This document shows, piece by piece, positions 54,445-64,000 of a DNA stretch of 64,000 nt (position 1 is its first letter; every line of letters starts with the position of its first letter). The stretch spans positions 1,054,001 to 1,118,000 of the forward strand of contig RCTD01000006.1 of assembly GCA_014898415.1 (NCBI GenBank), written 5' to 3'. The DNA comes from Stromatinia cepivora (lineage: Eukaryota > Ascomycota > Leotiomycetes > Helotiales > Sclerotiniaceae). The notes beneath the pieces are model-generated. The model did no database searches and was not told the DNA's origin. It saw only the letters and a program-made list of their open reading frames with translations. The position numbers and the translations under genes were made by a program.

Positions 54445-57406
54445 ATGGCTTTCTTTAATGCTTTCACATTATTTGTGTTCTTCACGATTTCGTATGCGGT
54501 TGCTGATCAGAATGTCACCACCAACCCATCGACATATGATGTACTCGATTATGTTGATCAATTGATTGGAAGTAATAATGGAGGTTCGAATTTCGAATGC
54601 TATTCCCCTCTCTTCCCGCTGACAATATAAAGGAAATGTATTTCCTGGTGCAACAATACCTTATGGTAAGCAATTCATGAGATTGCTTTTGGAAGTCTAT
54701 CAACTTTCCAGGCGAACGGTGATAATAATATCAGCCGAATGAATCCTCATTGCCTCAATCTTCAAACCAAGTCTCGTATTAATGATTCTATAGGAATGGC
54801 GAAAGCCGTTGCGGATACCAATTCTGGTAGTAATCAGGGTGGATTTACAACCGATGGCAGTAATATTACCGGATTTTCCAGTATGCATGATTCTGGAACT
54901 GGAGGTTCTCCATCACTAGGAAACTTTGCCTTGTTTCCGTATGCAGGATGCAAAGGAGATATGGTAGATGGATGTACTTATCCAAAGAAAGCGCGAGCCA
55001 CTCCTTTCATTTCAAACTCAGTCAAAGCATCTCCAGGTTACTTCGGTCTTACATTGTCCAGTGGTGTTGCTGTTGATATGACGACAACACAGCACACATC
55101 ATTATTCAGATTCAAATTTCCATCTACTTCCAATGGAAATGTTTCCAGTCCATTGATCTTGATGGATTTGACTGATTTGTCTGACTCTCGTCAAGACAAT
55201 GCCAGCATTTCTGTTGATGCAACTACTGGGAGAATGACTGGAAATGGTAAATTCTTGCCAAGTTTTGGTAGTGGAAATTATGTTCTATACTTCTGTGCGG
55301 ATTTCTCAGGTGCTCCAATTCGAGATAACGGTATATTTGTCGATAGCCGTGCCAGTGCTGATGTCAAGGATCTCAAAATATCCCGTTCAATTAATGGCTA
55401 TCCTCTTCCGGGTGGAGCATTTATTCGGTTCCAGTCACCTGGTGATGGTATTCTGGCACGTGTTGGCGTTAGTTATATCAGTAGTGATCAAGCATGTGCA
55501 AGTGCTGAAGCAGAGATTCCGAATTTTGACTTTGCTACTGTAAAGAATGCGGCAGAATCTATATGGCGCAAGAAGATTTCACCTATTAAAGTTTCGACGA
55601 AAGGAGTTGACACTTCTTTCTTGAAGAACTTTTATAGTGGAATATATAGAACTATGGTCAATCCTCAGGATTACACCGGAGAGAATCCACTGTGGAAGAG
55701 TGATGAACCTTACTTTGACTCCTTTTACTGGTAAGGTTCAATCATTAGCTTTATTAGCATCACTGACTCAAACTAGCATTTGGGATTTGTTTCGTTCACA
55801 GACCCCATTTTTGACGGTGTTAGATCCTGCCACTGTAGCGAAAATGGTTCGCTCTCTTATCGATACATGTCAGTATTCCTGTGCCTCTATATTACACGTG
55901 ATAAGCTAATTCTCATTTTAGATGTTCACCAAGGATGGCTTCCTGACTGCCGTATGAGCCTTTGTAAAGGGTTTACTCAGGGTGGTTCAAATGCAGATAA
56001 TCTCCTCGCAGATGTTTACATTAAAGGCATTACCGAAGGCATAGATTGGAATCTTGGCTATGAAGCCGTAGTTAAAGATGCGGAAGTCGAGCCTTACGAT
56101 TGGTCGAATGAGGGTCGTGGGGGTTTGGATTCATGGAAAGCCCTTGGGTATATTCCTGTTCAAGATTGTATGTCTCTTTCCATAAGCAGATCCCCAGGAA
56201 TCACCACTTGTGAATGACTCTCAACTAATACCATATAGTTGACTACAAGGGCTTTGGTACCATGACACGAAGTATCTCCAGAACACTTGAGTATAGTTAC
56301 AATGATTTTGTAATTGCTAGCATGAGTTCCGGTCTGGGAGACCACGAATCCGATGTCCAAAAGTATCTCGAGCGCAGCAAAAACTGGCAAAATCTTTTTA
56401 ATGCCGCACAAACATCATATCGCTCTAACGGCACTAATACAGGCTTCAAAGGATTCTTTCAACCAAAGTATCTCAATCAAACATGGGGATTTCAGGATCC
56501 TCTGAAATGTAGTAATATAGACTTTAGTCCCAATAGTGTTTGCTCATTACAAAATACGGGTGCTGAGACTTTCGAAAGTAGCATTTGGGAATATTCCTTG
56601 TATGTGTTTTTAACTTCGGTTTAATCTCTTGTTATATCTGAAACATACAAAAACTAACTTCTATTCTCAGTTTTGTGCCCCACGACCAAGCAACCCTTAT
56701 CACCACCTTTGGCGGACCCACAGCTTTTGTAAAACGTCTAGACTACCTCCATGATAACAACATAACCTACATTGGTAACGAGCCCGCCTTCCTCACCGTC
56801 TACCAATACCATTATGCCGGGCGTCCCGCTCTCTCAGCCCTCCGCTCCCACTTCTATATTCCATCCTATTTCGCCCCCACAAACGACGGCTTACCAGGAA
56901 ACGATGATTCCGGCGCCATGGGTTCCTTCCTCGCCTTCAGCATGATGGGACTCTTCCCCAACCCAGGCCAAGACGTCTACCTCATCATCCCCCCTTTCTT
57001 CGAATCCGTCTCCATCACCTCTCCTCTCACGAATAAAACCGCCACGATCAGAAATATCAATTTCGACCCTTCGTATAAAAATATCTATATCCAATCTGCG
57101 ACCTTGGGTGGGAAACCATACACGAAAAATTGGATCGATCATAGTTTTTTTACGGAGGGGAAGGAATTGCTTTTGTGGTTGGGAAGTAGTGAAAGTTCGT
57201 GGGGAACGTTGGTTGGGGATTTACCGCCTAGTTTGGGGGAGTATAGGGGGTTTAATGGGACGGGGAATTATACGGTGGGAGGAGAGTCGGTGCAGGGGAT
57301 GGAGAAGAGGGCGAGGGTTTTTGATGAGGAGGTTGTGGTGAATGGTGGGGATGGGTTGGGGGGAAGTAAGACGGGGGGAAATTATTGGGCTGAGGAGGAG
57401 GGTTGA
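54445..57406 (+). CDS. Secreted GH92 alpha-mannosidase
   Basis: Seven inferred exons (54445-54583, 54633-54665, 54794-55730, 55777-55868, 55922-56167, 56239-56599, 56671-57406) give 847 residues; the second is a 33-bp microexon encoding NVFPGATIPYG-type sequence that is typical of the family start (IGSNNGGNVFPGA). A signal peptide (MAFFNAFTLFVFFTISYAVA) directs export. GH92 landmarks include GFSSMHDSGTGGSPSLG, DPYF-like SDEPYFDSFYCIWDLFR, DCRMSLCKGFTQGGSNAD, ARTLEYSYNDF-like SRTLEYSYNDF and GNDDSGAMGSFLAFSMMGLFP with the Asp pair of the active site. GH92 enzymes are calcium-dependent exo-alpha-mannosidases acting on mannoproteins and N-glycans by inversion. The secreted form suggests trimming of host or own cell-wall glycans. 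The last ~230 bp switch to a very G-rich coding strand. Confidence 0.93.
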
Positions 57407-57650
57407 AGTGCGAGGTCGGGGGTGTGGGGTGTGGGTTTGAGTAAGGGGTTGGAGATGGGTTTTGGGGGTGTGACTTGTGTTGTTCAGAGAGAGTGCAGAT
57501 ATGCAAAAAAAAGAAATCTCAATATTCTGAATACATTTAGTTTTAAATGTATAATAAAATCTTTAATACCTTGTAGATACATGTACTGAAGTATATTTCG
57601 CTGCATACTCCAATCCCATACTTGATGAGCTGAGTTTTGAATCCCTGGGG
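57407..57650. other. GH92 3' flank
   Basis: G/T-rich sequence after the stop codon, then an AT-rich probable polyadenylation region (AATAAAATC near 57553). Nothing else seen. Confidence 0.4.
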
Positions 57651-58323
57651 TAAGTCTAGTACCCTACTTATGGACCACCCCCTAATATGGACCACCTTTT
57701 ACACCAAAAATCGTGATTTTCAGTTATTAATAACTTTACAACCAATCAATAGAATTTAATGAAATTTGAATCATAGATTTATTATATAATTATAACTCAA
57801 TTCTGAAAATTTCAGATTTTTCGCGATTTTATTGGTTGAAATATAAATAGTTGAAATTACGATTTTCCATTTGTATAGGATTTACATACAAATTTAAAAA
57901 TCTTGAAAATCTTTAATAACTTTTGAATTAAAATAGCTAAAAATAAAGTATAATTTTTTTAGAATTCTAATATTAAAATTGATACAAATAATTAATTAAA
58001 ATTCAAATACTTAAAAAATTTTATAGTTTATTTTTAATTATTTTTGTTAAAAAGTTATTAGAGGTTTTCAAGATTTTCAAATTTGTATATAAATCCTATA
58101 CAAATGGAAAATCGTAATTTCAACCATTCAAATTTCAACCAATAAAATCGCGAAAAATCTGAAATTTTCAGAATTGAGTTATAATAATATAATGAATTCA
58201 CGATTCAAATTTCATTAAATCTTATCCATTAATTGTTGAAATATTAATAGCTGAAAATGACGATTTTTGGTGTAAAAAGGTGATCCGAAAGGGGGGTGGT
58301 CCGAAAGTAGGGTACTAGACTTA
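57651..58323. mobile_element. Palindromic Tc1/mariner-type MITE with TA duplication
   Basis: A 669-bp element (57653-58321) flanked by TA on each side. The ends are inverted repeats, AGTCTAGTACCCTACTT, and the similarity carries on almost through the whole element: left arm to about 57960 mirrors right arm from about 58010, with scattered mismatches. The element has no coding capacity. TA target sites and this length fit a non-autonomous Tc1/mariner (pogo/Fot1-like) derivative. A transcript would fold into a hairpin of roughly 300 base pairs. Confidence 0.88.
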
Positions 58324-59832
58324 TCTTTCAAAGTATAATTAGTTAAGGGGAGAACAGGCTCCCCAGAAAGAACCAATGTATCGGTGAAGAACTTTTCACC
58401 ATCGCAAGCATACAACTTTGTCTATATTAACATCGTATTAGTTTGATTATCGCCGTGTAGAAGAGATACCAAAAGCGCTCTACAAGCTTCAGATCCGTAG
58501 ATAAAAACTTACTAGAATCTTCATGGCCTTATCATGTTGATAAGGTTTCCATTCTACATTCTCAACTCCTAGAACCTGTTTTAATTTCTCCACTACTTCA
58601 TTTAATGCTCGATTTACTGGTGGTGAAGGTTTCACTACTCCATCATCCCACATAACACCAATGGTTAGTTTATCCATGGTGTTTGATGTAAGCTAGAATC
58701 ACTAGTCCACGGTTTGGAATCCAAGGCAACTTTCATGAAAAGATCAACACCCTTTAGTGATCGGCTCAAAGGACCAATAGTACCGGCAATAGTATCACAT
58801 CCCATACATACTAGGAACAGCAAATCATACAAATGGAAGGCGGAAGGCCGTTGGACGTAAACTGTAAAGTCCACATTGAGCTGCAGGACATCTGATACTG
58901 CCACCTTTTAAGAATTAAAAATGCCGAAAGAATTATCCATGGATAAAATATTTGCCGATATCAGATCCTATTCCAAGTATACTTCCTCCAAGAGCTTGAA
59001 GGGCGGATTCACCACCTGAAGATCCACCTTGAGTCAGAGCTGCATTGTGAGGATTAGTAGTTCGGTCAATTATATTGTTAACAGTTCTTAACATCATCTA
59101 GAGACATAGTTTTGTCAGCAGGGAATCACCATAGATCGAAATATGATTGTCTCTTCGAAACTTACCAATCCTTGCGGCTCATTAGTTCTTACATAAAGTA
59201 CCGCACCAGCAGTCAAAAAAATCTTCAGAATATTCGCATCATCATGATCTTTTCGTCCAACCCATCCAACTAATCCACAGGTATTATCCAGATCTTTCAT
59301 ACCAATATGCGCTTTAACACTTATTGGAAGGCCATGAAGTGGACCCGTTGGACCACTTTTCGTAAAGTGTTCATCAATTTCCTTTGCACGGGCAAGAGCT
59401 TGGTTGGGAGGAAGCTCAAAGACGCAATGGACCCAGATGCATATCTCAATACTCATGATCATAAGAATAGAGGTGGTAGAAATGAAGGAGGACTAACCAA
59501 TTTTTGAGCAAAAGCAGCACGTCGAAGAAACGCTTTGGTGACAGCCAAAGAAGTAAGTTATCCACTAGCAAGAGAAGCCAATAATTTCTCGATTGGTGTT
59601 TCGGTGATGCGAATTACTTCTGAAGTCAAATATTTTTAGGAAGAGAGATTACTCGGCGAGGCAATTCTTCTGTTGTTTTAGCAATGGCCGGCTCAACTTT
59701 GGTAATTGTAGCATCACGATGCTTTTGAACCTCGCTTGCGCTATTCTGCCACTTTTCGACGCCTGTTTTTTTGAAATTTGGATGCCATTTTGAAGCTTTA
59801 ATTTGGGATGTTTCGGTTATTTTAATGGGCAA
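58324..59832 (-). pseudogene. Amidase (fungal acetamidase-like) pseudogene
   Basis: Translated in several frames, the minus strand matches a fungal amidase-signature enzyme from the N-terminus (MPIKITETSQIKASKWHP) through FELPPNQALARAKEID, GPLHGLPISVKAHI, RTNEPQ, the catalytic NPHNAALTQGGSSGGESAL core, GSDIG, then after a gap GTIGPLSRSLKGVDLFMK and LSGEPVLPLTNY. Breaks seen: a one-base loss near 59628, TAA at 59558-59560, a stop soon after GSDIG (about 58936), and loss of the segment that normally follows it. The 3' part ends at the MITE, and no continuation is recognisable on its far side. Living relatives hydrolyse small amides such as acetamide; this copy cannot make the enzyme. Confidence 0.85.
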
Positions 59833-62550
59833 GGCAAATTGACTCTTTCTAAGAATTGATCATGGTCGCCACGGTGAAATCTCACACACTAATGTGTATA
59901 TTGTCATCATTGCTTACTGAGCATCATATGTGAACGTCTTTGGTAAGTGGATTCGTGGATGACATTATTAACAAATAGTCCATGTTCTTGCGCATGATTT
60001 GGAGAGTATTTTTATTCTTGTGAATCGAGTCTTTGATTTCTGTGCGCGTTTTTCTGCATCTACATACATAAACCTGATATCGAATCGTTTTGGAGCAGAA
60101 TGACAACGAAATATCTCATCACATTGTTCAACGGTGAGAAATAAATTAATATCCCGGGACCGGAGGCATAACATCTTCAGAATCCTAGGGTCTAACTGCC
60201 CCCTCACTAAGACATTTGTTCAAAAAGTAGCATGCAATATGTAAGCATGGGGACAATTTAAGGTAATGTTCACTAAAGTCGAAGCGGACACTACTTATGA
60301 TTATACTACCTATTCGCTTACCCCTATTGTAAGAACATGGATCCTTATAGTAGAGTCGACTGTATATTGCCGGTGTCTGTACTTAGTTGATGTTCCAGCT
60401 ATTCAACAATTACAGTCAGCAAGTTTCTGACAAATCCAAGGTATCCTAGGTAGCAAAAGGCGTTTCGGGAACAACTTCCGAGCCATATCCTTCCGTAATA
60501 CAGCTTTCCAGTACGAACACAAGATTTATCGTCCCCTCTCCAGTCCCCCCCCAAAAATGGTGTGGGTCGCTGCCGACTCCATGATGATAGTCAGGACTGA
60601 GGCGTCTGGGAATCCACATCCGGCAGGGCTGAAACACGAAACTGGAAGCTCGGAAGGGGGAGACAGTTTCTAGTATGATTCGACCACCAAAATTATGAAT
60701 AATAACCACACTCAGGTGATTGGCCAGGTATGTTGAGGCAGCAGTAAGCTGAAGAACCAATGAAGTATTCATTGCACGGCTATCATCCCAGAGTTTTGGC
60801 GCTCAAACATTCTGTCTTCATTCACAAGCATCAAAAACTGCTACAAGCACTCATGGCACTGGAGGGAAGGGCATGCGGGGAACCTAGAACGAAATTCAAA
60901 TAAAAAACCAAACAGTGACATCGAAAAAAATCATAGTGATGCAGGAAGTGAAGATGCATTAGAGCTGGAACGTTGCAGAAATATCAACGACAGGAATATG
61001 GATACGGAATTGTGGTAAAGCAATAACTCGAGGTTAAGGGGAGCTTACAAGCGACCGAGGATGTGTAATATCCTGAAGCTCGACCTGAAAAGATGCCTAA
61101 GCAATGACTTCATCATTTACCGCTGAGGTCAATACAGTTATAAATGAAATCTCCAAAGACATAAGAATAATTTCGAATTTGCCGCACTTGCATTTATTAT
61201 CCATTCGCAAAAGAAGGATATTGTATTAGTTTGATCCACAGTATCAAATCTGACACAAACACCCCGAAAATGTTTGTGTGCATGTCCTTGCTATGAAAAT
61301 GGCCACTAGGTCTTCATTGTCTATTCAATGTTTTATATTCCAAGATGTAATGCATCTCAGCATAATATTGTACGCCTTCCACCATTGACACCTCACTCAA
61401 TACCTACTCGTTGGCTGGTATCTACCGAGACTAATCAACGGGTTAGTTGGTATTACCAACTTTGACTTGCCGCAATTCCAACACAGTCAGTAGATTACTT
61501 CGATACTTGTCAGTGAGATCCTATCTTGTGTTATACCAATCAGAAAACAGTGATAGTAAATATGCCTTACTAACCGTACCAACAGTTGTAACCTCACAGT
61601 CATACATAGTCCCTCGATACACAAAACATTGCTTTTCACCACGCGGGATATCGCGACTTATTAAGCTCCTATCCACAACGCTATCCTTTGCAATTAAATC
61701 ATAATAGGGCTCAACATATCGACTATCGACTCTCTACTTTGACAACTGACGGAAGCTGCTAGCACAGCAGATTTGTCAATCCGTTATCGGCTTAGTAGAC
61801 AGCTCCAAAAATTTGCATATTCAATTGCTACCTTGAGATAAGTTATACATTGAATAAATGCAGAGAACTGGATCAATTCGCTTATCAATTTTTTCCCGAT
61901 TTTGGTTCAAAAAACAGAAGGCGGTGTGAAATTGGACATGCCGTTTCCCCCGACGTTATCATTTTCGCAGCACAAATCCCATAAGTTCATTGTTTATTGT
62001 CTAATGCAGATACTTGGTATTTCTTCTGATTGTGATCATACTACAAAGTCTGGGATCTTTGATCGCCTCGAATACAGAGCTGTTTAAAGTCCAAGTCGAC
62101 TGACCTTTTTTTTCTTGTGCGATTTAGTATGAATCAAGATGTATTAGCTGTGCTTCTTGTTCATCTTTTACAGGACGTATTTGGAATATCTGTATACCAA
62201 CAAGGAAGGTGTATTGCCCTTATCGTATAGCGCTTACGCAATGTTACCTTGGGAAATTCTCATGGATGAAACAACCCCACGGCAAATGACAGCCGTGTGG
62301 TTCCCCTCTCCAAGTTCAGGTTCTCTTTATCTTGATGTAGTATTCCTTATCGAAGTATCGGTATGGAACTGAACAAACTATTCTTGGTTAAAGATTTGTT
62401 ATTTGATAATGAAGTATCGTTATCTAACCTTTGCCACAATGTTGGTTCAATGTTGGTGTGGGACGTATCACATTAAAATGCCGAGATATCCTGAATTTAT
62501 CTCGTGCAACACATTGAGACTTTGCACTTCAATGTTCCAATGTTCTCAAA
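59833..62550. other. Intergenic region without recognised gene
   Basis: About 2.7 kb, AT-rich, with only short frames on both strands and no recognisable domains, tRNA or repeats. The right end is the promoter of the transporter gene. Confidence 0.5.
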
Positions 62551-64000
62551 ATGTCATCAGAAATATCACAAAACATAAGAAAAGACATGAATGAGAAAAT
62601 CGACAAAGCTCAAGATGCAGAGATCAATGTGGAAACACAACACATGCAAGAATTGGAGGTTGACGTTGGAAAAATACTCAATGATGATGGATTGGATGAC
62701 ATAGAAGGAGATACATCGCCATATCCTGAAGGTTAGAACGCGCCTAGGTTCCCGCTGTTAGCAAAACTAATACCTCCTAGTCAGAGCTGTAGTTCCAGAC
62801 GTCGACGATCAAGCCATTCCTGTCAACACTCTTAGGATGTGGATTTTAGGGTTTGCGTTCACTATGATTGGTGCTGGCATCAATCAATTCTTCAGTCTTC
62901 GTTATCCCTCAGTCCATATTGTTGCGCTCGTTGCTGAACTTCTCGCAATGCCCTTCGGCATACTCTTAGCAAAGATCCTACCCCTCTACACCCTCAACCT
63001 AGGCCCTTTAGGCAAATGGTGCATCAATCCCGACCGACATTTCAACATCAAGGAACATACAGTGGTAACCATTATGAGCAACGTGAGTTTTGGGTATGGG
63101 AGCGCAGACTCAACGGGTATCATTCAAGCTGCGAAAGCATTTTACAACTTCGATTTGAAGCCAGGGTTCTCAGTTCTCGTTGTACTGTGTTGTCAGATGA
63201 TGGGCTTTGGGGTTGCAGGACTATCGTCGCCTTGGCTGGTAGAGCCTGCTTCTATAATTTGGCCGGGGGTTTTATCTAATTGCGCTTTACTTTCCACGTT
63301 ACATTCTCGAGCCAATGCCATGGCCAATGGCTGGAAAATTAGTCGACTCCGATTTTTCATGTACGTTATGGTTGGCGCGGGAGTCTGGTATTTCTTCCCT
63401 GGATTAATATTTGTGTCTCTTTCGTACTTTACATGGGTTTGTTGGATTGCCCCAAACAACTTGATCGTGAATCATTTGTTTGGAATGGTTACAGGCCTTG
63501 GATTGAGCCCTATCACTTTCGATTGGTCACAAGTTGCGTATAACACGAATCCTCTCCTTTCTCCAGCGTGGGCTGGTAGGTTGTGTCTGTAATTTATGCA
63601 ATTTGTCGATATGGCTAACGAAAACTTACAGCAATGAATGTGTTTGGTGGCTTCATTATTTTCTTTTGGATTGTCACACCCGGTCTATAGTAGGTCTAAG
63701 AAGATCGCCCCTCCATCTCAGTCTGACAACTGACTCTCATCTTCACAGCTATTCGAATGTTTGGTACACAGCCTATCTTCCACTTTGTTCAGCTGATGTA
63801 TACGATAATACCGCATCTCTCTATAATGTTAGTCGGGTCATGACTTCAGCAAATACTCTGAACACAACTGCATATGCTGAATACTCACCTCCGTTTCTTC
63901 CCGCTACATTTGCTTTCGTGTATGGTATATCTTTTGCTGCCCTTACAGCTGTTCCAGTTCATATATATATCTGGCATGGTACTCAGATCCGTGATGCATT
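62551..64000 (+). CDS. OPT-family oligopeptide transporter (3' end outside window)
   Basis: Exons 62551-62731, 62781-63575, 63632-63689 and 63749 to the window end give the first ~428 residues. A hydrophilic acidic N-terminus (~80 residues) precedes the first membrane segments (WILGFAFTMIGAGINQFFSLRYPSV). Family landmarks: PLGKWCINPDRHFNIKEH, FGYGSADSTGIIQAAK, LVEPASIIWPGVLSNCALL, FFPGLIFVSLSYFTWVCWIAPNN (in part), and NPLLSPAWAAMNVFGGF. About eight membrane segments are visible; the family has 12-16. OPT proteins import small peptides (tetra/pentapeptides, glutathione) with protons across the plasma membrane. Introns are clean GT-AG with an AACTAATAC branch in the first. The third exon is only 58 bp. 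Confidence 0.93.

Noticed and set aside
49921..57406. A secondary-metabolite gene cluster around the A-T-R enzyme
   Set aside because: The next gene is a GH92 mannosidase and the previous a splicing factor; no oxidase, transferase, transporter or regulator flanks it closely.
57651..58323. CRISPR-like or LTR structure in the AT-rich palindrome
   Set aside because: Repeats are inverted, not direct, and bounded by TA duplications, which fits a MITE.
60446..60772. 108-codon minus-strand frame after the amidase pseudogene
   Set aside because: Does not continue the amidase and shows no family features.

Overview
The window reads as nuclear DNA of a filamentous ascomycete. Genes are split by short GT-AG introns of about 45-80 bp with CTAAC/ACTAAT-like branch points. 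The gene content is fungal: a Zn2Cys6 factor, an AA11 lytic polysaccharide monooxygenase, an adenylation-thiolation-reductase enzyme, GH92 and GH25 glycosidases and an OPT transporter. Gene style and AT content resemble Leotiomycetes (Botrytis/Sclerotinia relatives), but that placement is inference. Intron and exon coordinates were read by eye from splice signals and frame continuity.

Layout. 1-3703: 3' part of a full-size ABCB exporter. 5400-9282: a 3883-bp Ty1/copia-type LTR element on the minus strand, with two LTRs identical by reading, a CCTAC target duplication and most of integrase, reverse transcriptase and RNase H missing. It sits 58 bp upstream of the first of two related genes (9341-10315 and 11421-12078) that encode an SH3-like module ending in a C-x-C-x4-C-x-C motif; a possible third relic lies at 16993-17307. 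12985-18200: Gtr1/RagA GTPase, secreted GH25 hydrolase and a class I glutamine-amidotransferase-like protein. 19452-21057: Zn2Cys6 factor.

22964-26932 is the most unusual locus. One gene has a single helix-turn-helix-like exon multiplied into about 13 units with a regular spacing near 260 bp. The internal exons are almost all phase 1-1, so any subset could be joined in frame. One unit carries a 1-nt frameshift and one an in-frame stop. Donor-proximal intron sequence is shared between units.

28476-35934: methylenetetrahydrofolate reductase, a secreted protein of unknown function, a degenerate 18S rRNA 3' fragment, an AIG2-like gamma-glutamylcyclotransferase-fold protein and a Yih1/IMPACT homologue. 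37519-38826: AA11 LPMO with a duplicated 69-bp linker segment. 38827-44853 is about 6 kb without a gene I can support. 44854-48172: divergent APC/C subunit Cdc16/Cut9 and splicing factor Yju2. 49921-57406: NRPS-like A-T-R reductase and secreted GH92 mannosidase. 57653-58321: a fully palindromic Tc1/mariner-type MITE with TA duplication, abutting a decayed amidase pseudogene (58324-59832). 62551-64000: 5' part of an OPT oligopeptide transporter, cut by the window edge.

Housekeeping genes (MTHFR, Cdc16, Yju2, Gtr1, Yih1) are interleaved with secreted and transport genes. I see no convincing biosynthetic gene cluster. The accessory character of the window is concentrated in the retroelement, the SH3-like paralogues, the exon array and the MITE/pseudogene pair.
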